Part shown: positions 25,466-34,792 of the stretch, piece after piece
Layout: the number at the start of each line of letters is the position of its first letter
Position numbering within the stretch: the stretch's first letter is position 1
Source: Conchiformibius kuhniae DSM 17694
GTDB taxonomy: Bacteria > Pseudomonadota > Gammaproteobacteria > Burkholderiales > Neisseriaceae
NCBI RefSeq assembly: GCF_000428785.1
Contig: NZ_AUAP01000011.1
Location: forward strand, 14,207-78,206
DNA: 64,000 nucleotides
Direction of reading: 5' to 3'
Program-made: the position numbers and the translations under genes
The notes under the pieces: model-generated
Told to the model about the DNA's origin: nothing
Databases searched by the model: none
The model's input: only the letters and a program-made list of their open reading frames with translations

Positions 25466-25613
25466 GTTTCAACTCACAGGGCGACACATAAAGCATACCC
25501 TATATGTTGCACCTGAAATAGGGAGAGGCATGACCTCTCCCTATTTATTATCCGCTATCAATGACGGGGTTTCAAACGGAAAAAAGATTTTCATGAAGCC
25601 CCGTTGTTTTTGA
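25466..25613 (+). repeat. accA-leader-like element, copy B
   Basis: The element begins GTTTCAACTCAC and ends with TCAATGACGGGGTTTCAAAC, a spacer, then ATG AAG CCC, closely matching the leader and first codons of accA in copy A (26617-26750). The ATG opens only MKPRCF before a TGA. The middle has diverged and holds a strong hairpin (AGGGAGAGG/CCTCTCCCT near 25520-25542). It lies about 45 bp from the accA stop, on the opposite strand, so it is an inverted relative of the accA leader rather than a gene start. Confidence 0.6.
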
Positions 25614-25643
25614 AAGATGAAGATTAGATTGGAAAAAACCGTT

Positions 25644-25658
25644 TTCAGGCAGCCTGAA
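25644..25658. repeat. DNA uptake sequence abutting the accA stop
   Basis: TTCAGGCAGCCTGAA lies immediately beyond the accA stop codon (25660). Confidence 0.85.
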
Positions 25659-25659
25659 A

Positions 25660-26619
25660 TTATTTCTCGGCAAACTGCCCGTACGCCATAATCCGCTCAA
25701 AACGTCGCGCCAGCAGCGCATCAAGCGGCATCGCCCGCGCTTCGGCAAGCTGTTTTTCCAACACTGCTTTCACGCGCACGGCGGTTTCGGCATGGTCGCG
25801 GTGCGCCCCGCCCAAAGGCTCTTCAATCACCTCGTCCACCAAACCGAGTTTGTGCAAACGGTCGGCGGTGATGCCCAAAGCGGCGGCGGCATCGGCGGCT
25901 TTTTCGGCGGTTTTCCACAAAATAGACGCGCAGCCTTCCGGCGAAATCACCGAATAAGTGGCGTATTGCAGCATGTTCACATAATCGCCCACCGCCACCG
26001 CCAAGGCGCCGCCCGAACCGCCCTCGCCGATAATCGTACACAACACCGGCACGCGCAAGCGCGTGAGTTCGTAGAGATTTTTGCCGATGGCTTCGGACTG
26101 GTTGCGCTCTTCCGCGCCGATGCCCGGATACGCGCCCGGCGTGTCCACAAAAGTGAGAACAGGCAGCCCGAATTTCTCGGCGGTGTGCATCAGGCGCAAG
26201 GCTTTGCGGTAACCTTCGGGGCGCGGCATACCGAAATTACGGCGGATTTTTTCTTTGGTGTCGCGCCCTTTCTGATGCCCGATGACCACCACGCTTTCGC
26301 CGTTAAACCGCGCCAGCCCGCCCACGATGGCATCGTCATCGGCAAAATGGCGGTCGCCGTGCAATTCCTGAAAATCGCTGCACAAGGCGGCGATGTAGTC
26401 CAGCGTGTAGGGGCGTTGCGGGTGGCGCGACACCTGCGACACCTGCGCGGGCGTGAGTTTGGCAAAAATGGACTTCGCCAAATCGCGGCTTTTTTTCTGC
26501 AAACGGTCGATTTCGTCCGAAATGTCCACCGCCGAATCGCCCTGCACAAAGCGCAGTTCTTCAATTTTTTTTGTCAGCTCGGCAATCGGTTGCTCAAAAT
26601 CCAAAAATACGGGCTTCAT
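25660..26619 (-). CDS. accA: acetyl-CoA carboxylase carboxyltransferase subunit alpha
   Basis: This 319-residue subunit, with AccD, moves the carboxyl group from biotin to acetyl-CoA to make malonyl-CoA for fatty acid synthesis. It has the family N-terminus FLDFEQPIAELTKKIEEL, then ALRLMHTAEKFGLPVLTFVDTPGAYPG and GEGGSGGALAVAVGD. ATG 26619 is preferred (AAAGGA 8-12 nt upstream) over the adjacent TTG. Its leader is the conserved element of copy A. Confidence 0.96.
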   Translation of the reverse strand: MKPVFLDFEQPIAELTKKIEELRFVQGDSAVDISDEIDRLQKKSRDLAKSIFAKLTPAQVSQVSRHPQRPYTLDYIAALCSDFQELHGDRHFADDDAIVGGLARFNGESVVVIGHQKGRDTKEKIRRNFGMPRPEGYRKALRLMHTAEKFGLPVLTFVDTPGAYPGIGAEERNQSEAIGKNLYELTRLRVPVLCTIIGEGGSGGALAVAVGDYVNMLQYATYSVISPEGCASILWKTAEKAADAAAALGITADRLHKLGLVDEVIEEPLGGAHRDHAETAVRVKAVLEKQLAEARAMPLDALLARRFERIMAYGQFAEK

Positions 26620-26750
26620 CAAAATTCCTTTCGGTTTGAAACCCCGCCGTTGATGGCGGTAAAATCAGCTTTTGTCCGGGCGGGGCGCAAGCCCGTCCGA
26701 AGCGGGGCAAGCCATGCGGTGTTTGATGTGCCGCCCCGTGTGTTGAAACC
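26617..26750 (-). promoter_or_regulatory. conserved leader element upstream of accA, copy A
   Basis: Read on the minus strand it runs from GTTTCAACACACGGGG to the accA ATG. It shares with copy C (52852-52972) the blocks TTGCCCCG, TTCGGACGGG, TTGCGCCC, TACCGCC, TTCAAACC and AAAGGAATTTT before ATGAA. Two hairpins are kept with pair-preserving changes: CCGCC/GGCGG (GGTGG in copy C) and CGGG/CCCG (CCTG in copy C). This suggests an RNA or a mobile element that carries a ribosome-binding site. The family is not one I can name. Confidence 0.6.
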
Positions 26751-26858
26751 TTATCCATTTGCCCGCACGCAAAACGGAATTTGTGTGCGGGCGCAATCGG
26801 CATTCAGGCGGCATGATACGCGATAACGGTGTTTTTTGCACGATTTTAGAACATTTGC

Positions 26859-27275
26859 TTACCGCCGTCCGTCTGTGTCGCCGACACATTTGTCCAGCCA
26901 CAGCTCCCGTTGGCGTTGGTCGAGCATTTGAAACAAATCGTGGTAAAAATTCAGCTCCGCCACCGTGAGTTTGATGTCGTCCGTGTAGCGTTCTTGGGCG
27001 ATTTTGCCCGCTTGGTGGCGGTCGAACGGCGGTTTGGCGAGCAGGGCGTGCAAGCCCACGTCTTTGCGGCGGCGGTTGTCGGCTTGGATTTGGCGCATTT
27101 GGTCCTTGTATTGCTGACGGCGCAGTTGCAGCCGTTCGCGCTGTTTGGCGTTCAGCTCCAGCATACGCAAATCGCAGTTGGGGCGGATGTCGAAAGCGGC
27201 GGCAGAGGGCATGATTGCCGACAGGCACAATGCCGTCAAAGCGGCACACCCGTGCCGTGTCCGGAGAAAAATCAT
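26859..27275 (-). CDS. Spy/CpxP-like periplasmic protein
   Basis: This 138-residue protein has a signal peptide (cleavage likely after SAAA), then an all-helical basic domain: LELNAKQRERLQLRRQQYKDQMRQIQ followed by LTVAELNFYHDLFQMLDQRQRELW. The helix pattern and length resemble Spy/CpxP-type periplasmic chaperones, but the LTxxQ motifs are degenerate. A periplasmic stress role is inferred. It stands alone between accA and rpe. Confidence 0.6.
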   Translation of the reverse strand: MIFLRTRHGCAALTALCLSAIMPSAAAFDIRPNCDLRMLELNAKQRERLQLRRQQYKDQMRQIQADNRRRKDVGLHALLAKPPFDRHQAGKIAQERYTDDIKLTVAELNFYHDLFQMLDQRQRELWLDKCVGDTDGRR

Positions 27276-27469
27276 ATGGCTGTGTTTCCGTCAAAGGTTG
27301 GTGCGGCGGCACGCATCATGCGGGCTTGTCCTGCCTTGCTTGAAAAATCAGGCACACCCGCCGTCACGGCGTATGGCAGTGCCAAGGCATAGACGCTATA
27401 ATCGGCAGATGCACCCCGCACAATGATTGTAAGTCAAACCTTTGTAAAACTCAAAAAGAAAGCCGTTTT

Positions 27470-28153
27470 ATGGACTACCGCATCGCCCCCAGCATTTTGG
27501 CGGCGGATTTTGCCCGCTTGGGCGAAGAAGTATCAAACGTGGTTGCCGCAGGTGCCGATTTGATTCATTTTGACGTGATGGACAACCATTATGTGCCGAA
27601 TTTGAGCTTCGGGCCGATGGTGTGCCAAGCCATCAAGCCCCACGCTGCCGTCCCGATGGACGTGCATTTGATGGTTGAGCCGGTTGATGACATGATTCAA
27701 GCCTTTATCAAAGCGGGCGCGGACATCATCACCTTCCACCCCGAAGCCAGCCGCCACGTCCACCGCAGCCTGTCGCTGATTAAAAGCGCAGGCTTGCAGG
27801 CAGGCTTGGTGCTGAACCCCGCTAGCCCCGTTTGCCTGTTGGAAAACGTGTTGGAACAACTGGACATGGTCTTGCTGATGTCGGTGAATCCGGGCTTTGG
27901 CGGACAGAGTTTCCTGCCCTCCAGCCTGAACAAAATCCGCCAAGTGCGGCAAATGCTCGACCGCCACCACGCCCAAAGCGGACGGCGCATCGCATTGGAA
28001 GTGGACGGCGGCATCACCCCCGCCAACATCGCCGCCGCCGCCCAAGCGGGTGCGGACACCTTTGTGGCAGGTTCGGCGATTTTCGGGCAGCAAGACTACG
28101 CCGCCGTGATTCAAACCATGCGCGACAACATCGCCGCCGCACAACAGACATAA
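27470..28153 (+). CDS. rpe: ribulose-phosphate 3-epimerase
   Basis: This 227-residue TIM-barrel enzyme interconverts ribulose 5-phosphate and xylulose 5-phosphate. The signatures HFDVMDNHYVPNLSFGP and LMSVNPGFGGQSF and the phosphate loop EVDGGITPANI are intact. A TATAAT box at 27397-27402 lies 68 nt upstream of the ATG; the matching -35 is weak. Confidence 0.97.
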   Translation: MDYRIAPSILAADFARLGEEVSNVVAAGADLIHFDVMDNHYVPNLSFGPMVCQAIKPHAAVPMDVHLMVEPVDDMIQAFIKAGADIITFHPEASRHVHRSLSLIKSAGLQAGLVLNPASPVCLLENVLEQLDMVLLMSVNPGFGGQSFLPSSLNKIRQVRQMLDRHHAQSGRRIALEVDGGITPANIAAAAQAGADTFVAGSAIFGQQDYAAVIQTMRDNIAAAQQT

Positions 28154-28168
28154 ACAGGCATCGCGGCT

Positions 28169-28756
28169 TCACGCACCGGAGAGCAGAAACGGCACAATCT
28201 GCGCCGGCTTGGTGTGAAAATCGCTGATGCGGTGGTCGCCGCCCGCCTCGATAATGTGCCGTGCACCGGCGCAGTGCGCCACCGCCTTGCGGTAATCCAG
28301 CAGTTCGTCTCCCGTTTGCACCAGCAGCAGACAGCGTTCGGGGCGTTGCGGCGGCGGCGCGGGGTTGGCGGCAAACCATTCAATATCCGCCCATTTGAGC
28401 TGCCAACCGCCTTCGGTGGTGTGTCCCACCGTGTCCGCGTGCGGATTTTTGCACGGGAAAAAGCGCGTGAGCGATTGGTCGGGGCGGATGCTGGGGTTGA
28501 GCAGCACCATCGGGCAAGCGTGGCGTTCGTGCATTTTCAGGGCGAAAAATCCGCCCAAAGACATTCCGACAACGGCAGTCGGCTCGGGTTCTGCCAGCAA
28601 ACTGTCCAACAAATCCATCACCTGCGGCGGCGGCAGATTCAAGTCGGGGCGCAACACACGCACCTCGGGGTGGTTGCGGATGCAATAGTCGTGCAGCAAT
28701 TGCCCTTTTTTGCTGTTGGCATCACTGTTCAAGCCGTGCAGATAAATCAATCTCAT
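28169..28756 (-). CDS. YqiA-type alpha/beta hydrolase (UPF0227)
   Basis: This 195-residue esterase-like protein starts MRLIYLHGLNSDANSKKGQ and has the nucleophile elbow GMSLGGFFAL near residue 83. The C-terminal GGDHRISDF supplies the histidine. These match the YqiA/YcfP family; the natural ester is unknown. It is convergent with rpe (15 bp apart) and 12 nt downstream of the DUF6636-like gene. Confidence 0.88.
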   Translation of the reverse strand: MRLIYLHGLNSDANSKKGQLLHDYCIRNHPEVRVLRPDLNLPPPQVMDLLDSLLAEPEPTAVVGMSLGGFFALKMHERHACPMVLLNPSIRPDQSLTRFFPCKNPHADTVGHTTEGGWQLKWADIEWFAANPAPPPQRPERCLLLVQTGDELLDYRKAVAHCAGARHIIEAGGDHRISDFHTKPAQIVPFLLSGA

Positions 28757-28768
28757 ACAGATGTACCT

Positions 28769-29224
28769 TTAGCGTTTCCGATGAATCAGCATTTGTTTTT
28801 TCTTGCTTAAAACAAAGCCGTTGCCTTGCGTATTCAGGCATTTGATGCCGTTATCTTTGACGGCGGTACACGTCCAGCCGTCTCCCCTGACGGTTTGCCC
28901 CGTTTTTAACAGACGGCTCTCATCGCCTATGGCATAAGTGTCGCCCGCGCAATCAATTTCCGCTTTCCCCTTTTTGCGGACACTGAAATTGGAACCCCAA
29001 TCCAGTTCGCAATCTTTGTCCCGTTTGTATTTGTGTTTGACAAATTCGCCGTTTACGCTGCAACCGACAAAAGACGGATTTTCGGCACTTTGGCGGTAGC
29101 CCACACAACTAACCGTGTGGTTCTGGGTGTGGAAGCCCTGAAAGTCTGTTACGCCCGTATCGGCTTGCGCGGCGTGGCACAGCAAAACGGCGCTGGCGAA
29201 AAGGAAAGATGTGATGTACTTCAT
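28769..29224 (-). CDS. DUF6636-like secreted protein
   Basis: This 151-residue protein has a signal peptide (ending HAAQA) and a domain with regularly spaced cysteines (VSCVGY, VGCSV, CELDWGSNF, IDCAGD, WTCTA, IKCLN) followed by GNGFVLSKKK. The pattern is that of the DUF6636 family of small secreted proteins with disulfides. ATG 29224 has AAGGTG upstream. Function unknown. Confidence 0.6.
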   Translation of the reverse strand: MKYITSFLFASAVLLCHAAQADTGVTDFQGFHTQNHTVSCVGYRQSAENPSFVGCSVNGEFVKHKYKRDKDCELDWGSNFSVRKKGKAEIDCAGDTYAIGDESRLLKTGQTVRGDGWTCTAVKDNGIKCLNTQGNGFVLSKKKQMLIHRKR

Positions 29225-29281
29225 GTTTTGCACCTTCTACAAGGATAGTTGGAAAACCGAATGTGGCGGCATGTATGTCGT

Positions 29282-30601
29282 TCATGGTTTTGTGCGGAAA
29301 CAATCTGCGAATTTCAAACCGTGTGAGTGCAAAGCACGTTGATACAAATACCATGTGGGTATCATGTCCAACAGCATGCCGATGCCGAAAATCAAGGAAA
29401 TGCTGATTAAGTTGATTTTAATGGTGTCAAAATAATATAAAGCAAACACCAGTCCATAATACACAATATTAATCCAAATGGATTGGTACAACATATAACG
29501 GGTTAAGCCCAAGCCTTTTAAGGTTGCGTCAAAAACGCTGTAGTTGAACATAAAGCTCAAATAAAATACCGTTTGTAAAAACATAATTTTGACAACAGTT
29601 TGTGATTGGTCTGTTTGGACGGCATATTGGACGAACCACGCCCAAAAAGGCATGGATAACAGCCAAACGGCACAAAATAAAGCGGTCAATTTCAAATAGA
29701 ACGATGTGTGTGTGCGGATATGATTGACATCGGCGGCAACGTCCCGCTTAACCACTTCCGACAATGCTAAAGCGGGTGCCAGTAAAAAGCCCCAAATAAT
29801 GCTGTTGGCAATCCAATAGGCACCTTGTTCGCCTACTTCGTTTACCATGCGTAAAATCATCAGGGCAAATACGGCATTGCGGACAAACGATTCCAAGCCC
29901 GAAAATGCGCCCAAGTGAAACCATTGTTTGAACCACGCTTTGTCCCAAATCCAATTATTCCGTTGAAAAAATGGGAACATATTGGTTTTGAAGATTAAAA
30001 ACAGGGTCAATAAGCCGTTAATCAAAATATTGGAAACGGCAATGCCATTGACGCCCATTTGCAGGGAAAAACGGTTATCGGCAACCAGCAGACAGTCCGA
30101 AACAAGCAATAATGCGGTTTTGATGATTGAAAATAAAATGATGTCTTTATAATTGCGGTTTACTGCCAAATAGACGATTAAATATTCCGTTGCGATGGAA
30201 CACATGATGGCAACCGATTCCAAACGGATATAAACGCCGGTGTCGGCAATCAGATGTGGCGTTTGTTTGAGATGCGCCAATAAATGCTCTGCAAAAACAA
30301 ATATCAATACCGATAATAATAAATAAACGCCGCTTATAAGGGTGAAGCCTTGTGCGGCGTTGCGGTGAAAATGTGTTTCGCCGTGTTTTTGCGCGTTGGC
30401 AAGCATAAAGAACAGGGGAATCAGAAAAGCTTCTTGAATGACTTCGTAGCCGATGTTCAACCATTGGATTTGGCTGGCAATATTAAAGCCCCATTCGTTG
30501 GGCATATTGCCGATGAAATGCAAGCGGATAAGGTTGAGTGTGGCGGGAATCAGGCTAATCAGCAAAAATGCAAACCAAAGTCGGAAATCAAAAGTTTTCA
30601 T
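29282..30601 (-). CDS. MATE-like multi-helix transporter
   Basis: This 439-residue protein has about 12 membrane helices. Its organisation (two similar halves, with GLESFVRNAVFALMILRMVNEVGEQGAYWIANSI in the second) resembles distant MATE-type efflux proteins; I see no stronger family clue. The gene is visibly richer in A+T and in AAA, ATT and TTT codons than purL next to it, suggesting acquisition from a lower-GC relative. A DUS pair (30624-30670) precedes it. Confidence 0.6.
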   Translation of the reverse strand: MKTFDFRLWFAFLLISLIPATLNLIRLHFIGNMPNEWGFNIASQIQWLNIGYEVIQEAFLIPLFFMLANAQKHGETHFHRNAAQGFTLISGVYLLLSVLIFVFAEHLLAHLKQTPHLIADTGVYIRLESVAIMCSIATEYLIVYLAVNRNYKDIILFSIIKTALLLVSDCLLVADNRFSLQMGVNGIAVSNILINGLLTLFLIFKTNMFPFFQRNNWIWDKAWFKQWFHLGAFSGLESFVRNAVFALMILRMVNEVGEQGAYWIANSIIWGFLLAPALALSEVVKRDVAADVNHIRTHTSFYLKLTALFCAVWLLSMPFWAWFVQYAVQTDQSQTVVKIMFLQTVFYLSFMFNYSVFDATLKGLGLTRYMLYQSIWINIVYYGLVFALYYFDTIKINLISISLIFGIGMLLDMIPTWYLYQRALHSHGLKFADCFRTKP

Positions 30602-30623
30602 GATTGTTCCTTGTGTTGTGTGA

Positions 30624-30670
30624 TTCAGGCTGCCTGAAAAACGGTTTTCCCCGCTTTCAGGCAGCCCGAA
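30624..30670. terminator. inverted pair of uptake sequences between purL and the MATE-like gene
   Basis: TTCAGGCTGCCTGAA (30624-30638) and a one-mismatch copy (30656-30670) with AAACGG/CCGC-type inner pairing can fold as a hairpin just after purL. Paired DUS commonly double as terminators in Neisseriaceae. Confidence 0.55.
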
Positions 30671-30672
30671 AT

Positions 30673-33600
30673 TTACGCCAACGCCTTACGCGCCCCCGCA
30701 AACAAACGGTACCAGCCGCCCAACTCGCTGCCCTGCCACTCATCGGGACACCAGCTCATTTGTGCGCTGCGGAACACGCGCTCCGGATGCGGCATCATAA
30801 TGGTAACGCGCCCGTCCGCGCTGCACACGCCCGCAATGCCCTGCGGCGAACCGTTGGGATTGAGCGGATAGGTTTGGGTAATTTCTCCCGTGCCGTCAAT
30901 ATATTGCAAAGCAATGTCCACCTTTGCCAAATCGCCGTGCGCGGCAAAATCGGCGCGACCCTCGCCATGGCTGACCACCACAGGCAGCATCGCCCCCGTC
31001 ATTTCCGCCAAAATCAGGCTGTGCGACTTCGGCACGCGCACCATGCTCAAACGCGCTTCAAACTGCTCGCTTTCGTTGCGGCGGAAACGCGGAAACGCCG
31101 CCGCGCCCGGAATGATTTCCGCCAGATTGCTGACCATTTGGCAGCCGTTGCACACGCCCAGCGTGAGTGTGTCGGGACGGGCGAAAAATTCGGCAAATTC
31201 ATCGCGCAATTTGGCGTGGAACAAGATGGATTTCGCCCAACCTTCGCCTGCGCCCAGCACATCGCCGTAGCTGAAACCGCCGCAAGCGGCGAGCATCTGC
31301 ATATCGGCAAGTTTGATGCGCCCTGCCATCAGGTCGGACATATGCACATCCACCGCGTTGAAGCCGGCGCGGGTAAACGCCGCCGCCATTTCCAAATGTC
31401 CGTTTACGCCTTGTTCGCGCAAAACGGCGATATTGGGTTTCGCGCCCGCGCTGATAAACGGCGCGGCAATATCTTCTTTCACATCAAAGGGCAGTTTGGC
31501 GAACAAACGGGCTTTTTCATCGCCAATCAGGGCAAATTCGCTGTCGGCGCAAGCGGGGTTGTCGCGCAGTTTTTGGATTTGGTAAGAAGTTTGTTGCCAT
31601 ACACGTTGCACACTGGGATAGTTCTCACAGAATACATATCGTCCGCTATACAGATTAAATTCGGGGTCGGTAGGATTGGGTGTGCCGATTTCAAAAGTAA
31701 CATCGCCTAAACCGTACTGGGAAAATACCTGTTTAACATATGCCAAATTAGAACGCTCGACTTGTATTACCGCCCCCAATTCTTCATTAAACAAAATATT
31801 AGCGGCAATCCCTTCAATAAATTCGTCGCTTAATTCCCGTTCGTTGCATTGTTCAATAAAATCAGCATAGTTTTTAAATTCAGGGTGATGGATAGGTAAA
31901 TATTTTTTTAATACCTCGCCTAAATCAACATTTAATCCACTTTGCCCCGCAAACGACATTTCTGCCAACGTTGCAAATAAGCCGCCATCGGAACGGTCGT
32001 GATACGCCAATAATTTATCTTCGGAAACCAGTTTTTGAATCACTTGATAAAAGGCTTTCAGGCAGTCTGCGTCAATATCGGGGCTTTCGCCGCTCAAATC
32101 GTTCCACACTTGGCTTAATGCCGAACCGCCCATACGCGCTTTGCCGAAGCCCAAATCCACCGCCAACAATACGCTGTCGGCAACGTTTTTCAATTCGGGG
32201 GTAACGGTTTTACGCACGTCCTGCACGGGCGCAAAGGCGGAAACAATCAGGCTCAAAGGCGCGGTTACGGATTTTTGTGCGCCGTTTTCCTGCCACACGG
32301 TTTTCATCGACAGGCTGTCTTTGCCAACGGGAATGCTGATGCCAAGCTCCTGACAAGTTTGGGAAACGGCTGCTACGGTGCGGTAGAGTTTTTCGTCTTC
32401 GCCCGCCACGCCGCAGGCTGCCATCCAGTTGGCGGAAAGTTTGATGTTGCCGATGTCGCCGATGGGGGTGGCGGCAAGGTTGGTGATGGCTTCGCCGATT
32501 GCCATGCGCCCCGAAGCGGGGGCGTTGTGCAGGGCGAGCGCGGGTTTTTCGCCCATGCTCATGGCTTCGCCGCGATGGGTGTCAAAGCCCATCAGGGTAA
32601 CGGCGCAGTCGGCTACGGGGGTTTGGTAGGCACCGACCATTTGGTCGCGGTGCGTCATGCCGCCCACGCTGCGGTCGCCGATGGTAATCAGGAAGTGTTT
32701 GGCAGCCACGGCGGGCAGCGACAACACGCGGTAGGCGGATTCGCGCAGGTCGTATTTGCCCGCGTTGAATTCGCGTTTTTCAGGCAGCCTGCGGCTGTCG
32801 CGGCGGGTGGTTTTGGGCGGTTTGCCGAGCAGGATATTTAATGGCAAATCAACGGGATTGTTGGCAAACAAATCATCACGCACCTGCAAATGCCCGTCAT
32901 CGGTGGCGGTGCCGACCACGGCAAACGGGCAACGTTCGCGTTCGCAAATTTGGCGGAAGGTGTCCAAGTTTTCAGGCAGCACCGCCAACACATAGCGTTC
33001 CTGCGCTTCGTTGCACCAGATTTGCATCGGACTCAAACCGTGTTCTTCAAGCGGCACATCGCGCAGTTGGAACACCGCGCCGCGACCGGCGTCATTGACC
33101 AGTTCGGGAAAGGCGTTGGACAAACCGCCCGCGCCGACATCGTGAATGGAAACAATGGGATTGCGTTCCGCACCGAGCTGCCAGCAACGGTCAATCACTT
33201 CTTGGGCGCGGCGTTCGATTTCGGGGTTGCCGCGCTGCACGGAGTTGAAGTCCAAATCGGCGCTGTTGCTGCCGGTGTCCATAGACGATGCCGCGCCGCC
33301 GCCCAAACCAATCAGCATGCCGGGCCCGCCCAGTTGCACCAGCAGCGCACCGGCGGGAATTTCGTGTTTGTGGGTTTGCGCGGCGTGGATATTGCCCAAG
33401 CCGCCGGCAATCATAATCGGTTTGTGGTAGCCGCGCACCGCGCCTTCGTGTTCGGCTTCAAAGGTGCGGAAGTAGCCGAGTAAATTCGGACGACCAAATT
33501 CGTTGTTGAACGCCGCGCCGCCGATGGGCCCGTCAATCATGATGTCAAGCGGGCTGGCGATGTGTTCGGGTTTGCCGTAGGGTTGTTCCCAAGGTTGGGG

Positions 33601-34638
33601 CAGCTCGGGCAGGTTCAGATTGGACACGGTAAAACCGGTCAAGCCCGCTTTCGGACGCGAACCGCGCCCCGTTGCGCCTTCATCGCGGATTTCGCCGCCC
33701 GCGCCCGTTGCCGCGCCCGCAAACGGGGCGATGGCGGTGGGGTGGTTGTGGGTTTCCACTTTCATGATGATGTGGGTGTCTTCTTGGTGGAAACGGTAGT
33801 TGCGGTCGGCATCGGGGTAGAAACGTCCGATGTTCGCGCCCTCGATGACGGAAGCGTTGTCTTTGTAGGCGACCACCGTGCCGTGCGGTGCGGCTTCGTG
33901 GGTGTCGCGTATCATGCGGAACAGGGATTTGGGCTGGGCTTCGCCGTCCAAAATAAAATCGGCGTTGAAAATTTTGTGGCGGCAATGTTCGCTGTTGGCT
34001 TGGGCGAACATCATCAGTTCCACATCGGAGGGGTTGCGCTGCAAGGCTTGATAATTTTCCAGCAGATAGTCCATTTCATCGGGCGACAATGCCAAGCCCA
34101 ATTCGCGGTTGGCGGTTTCCAGCGCGTTTCTGCCGCCGTTTAAAATGTCCACGGTGGCAAAGGTTTGCGCGGTGGGGTGGGCGAACAGTTGCGTGGCGGC
34201 GGCGAAATCGGGCAGCACGGATTCGGTCATGCGGTCGTGCAGCAGCGCTGCCCATTGTTGTTTTTGCCCGGCGTTCAGGCTGCCTGAAAGGTAAACCGCC
34301 GTGCCGCGCTCGATGCGTGTGATGCCGTGCAAACCGCAGTTGCGGGCGATGTCGGTGGCTTTGGACGCCCACGGCGAAATCGTGCCGATGCGCGGGGTGA
34401 TGAGAAACAAAGTTTTATCCGCAGGCGTGGCGGGCGCGGACACGCTGTCGGCGGCGAGTAGGGCGCGGAGTTTGTCAGCATCGGCGGCGGAAAGTTCGTT
34501 TTCGCATTCCGCAAAATACCAAAATTCGCTGTGCAAGCCGTTTTCAGGCAGCCCGGCGGCGCGGGCTTTTTGCCATAATTTTTCAATGCGGAACAGAGAA
34601 AGCGCGGGCGCACCGCGCAAAGACAACAAAACAGACAT
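30673..34638 (-). CDS. purL: phosphoribosylformylglycinamidine synthase
   Basis: This 1,321-residue enzyme performs the fourth step of purine synthesis, turning FGAR to FGAM with glutamine. The FGAM synthase core (ETHNHPTAIAPFAGAATGAGGEIRDEGATGRG; later GKDSLSMKTVW) is followed by a C-terminal glutamine amidotransferase domain with catalytic GVCNGCQM and the MMPHPERVFR region. It is the large single-chain form of proteobacteria. Intragenic DUS at 34274-34288. TATAAT at 34668-34673 on the minus strand may be its promoter. Confidence 0.98.
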   Translation of the reverse strand: MSVLLSLRGAPALSLFRIEKLWQKARAAGLPENGLHSEFWYFAECENELSAADADKLRALLAADSVSAPATPADKTLFLITPRIGTISPWASKATDIARNCGLHGITRIERGTAVYLSGSLNAGQKQQWAALLHDRMTESVLPDFAAATQLFAHPTAQTFATVDILNGGRNALETANRELGLALSPDEMDYLLENYQALQRNPSDVELMMFAQANSEHCRHKIFNADFILDGEAQPKSLFRMIRDTHEAAPHGTVVAYKDNASVIEGANIGRFYPDADRNYRFHQEDTHIIMKVETHNHPTAIAPFAGAATGAGGEIRDEGATGRGSRPKAGLTGFTVSNLNLPELPQPWEQPYGKPEHIASPLDIMIDGPIGGAAFNNEFGRPNLLGYFRTFEAEHEGAVRGYHKPIMIAGGLGNIHAAQTHKHEIPAGALLVQLGGPGMLIGLGGGAASSMDTGSNSADLDFNSVQRGNPEIERRAQEVIDRCWQLGAERNPIVSIHDVGAGGLSNAFPELVNDAGRGAVFQLRDVPLEEHGLSPMQIWCNEAQERYVLAVLPENLDTFRQICERERCPFAVVGTATDDGHLQVRDDLFANNPVDLPLNILLGKPPKTTRRDSRRLPEKREFNAGKYDLRESAYRVLSLPAVAAKHFLITIGDRSVGGMTHRDQMVGAYQTPVADCAVTLMGFDTHRGEAMSMGEKPALALHNAPASGRMAIGEAITNLAATPIGDIGNIKLSANWMAACGVAGEDEKLYRTVAAVSQTCQELGISIPVGKDSLSMKTVWQENGAQKSVTAPLSLIVSAFAPVQDVRKTVTPELKNVADSVLLAVDLGFGKARMGGSALSQVWNDLSGESPDIDADCLKAFYQVIQKLVSEDKLLAYHDRSDGGLFATLAEMSFAGQSGLNVDLGEVLKKYLPIHHPEFKNYADFIEQCNERELSDEFIEGIAANILFNEELGAVIQVERSNLAYVKQVFSQYGLGDVTFEIGTPNPTDPEFNLYSGRYVFCENYPSVQRVWQQTSYQIQKLRDNPACADSEFALIGDEKARLFAKLPFDVKEDIAAPFISAGAKPNIAVLREQGVNGHLEMAAAFTRAGFNAVDVHMSDLMAGRIKLADMQMLAACGGFSYGDVLGAGEGWAKSILFHAKLRDEFAEFFARPDTLTLGVCNGCQMVSNLAEIIPGAAAFPRFRRNESEQFEARLSMVRVPKSHSLILAEMTGAMLPVVVSHGEGRADFAAHGDLAKVDIALQYIDGTGEITQTYPLNPNGSPQGIAGVCSADGRVTIMMPHPERVFRSAQMSWCPDEWQGSELGGWYRLFAGARKALA

Positions 34639-34769
34639 CTGACTACTCGTTAGAAAGTGGGAAGTGGGCGCGATTATACGCCAAAAACGTTTTCAAGCTG
34701 CTTGAACATTGCATTTAATCGCCATTTTGCCTTGCCGACACAGGGCAGAACGGTTAGCATAACCACCGT

Positions 34770-34777
34770 GTATATAC
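34770..34777. promoter_or_regulatory. palindromic operator candidate of vapBC
   Basis: GTATATAC is a perfect 8-bp palindrome 16 bp before the vapB ATG, overlapping a likely TATACT -10 box. VapB-type antitoxins bind such sites to repress their own operon. Confidence 0.5.
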
Positions 34778-34792
34778 TAAAGGAAAACCATC

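Noticed and set aside
25356..25613. 85-codon plus-strand gene between zapE and accA
   Set aside because: It spans a DUS and the leader-like element; composition is not protein-like.
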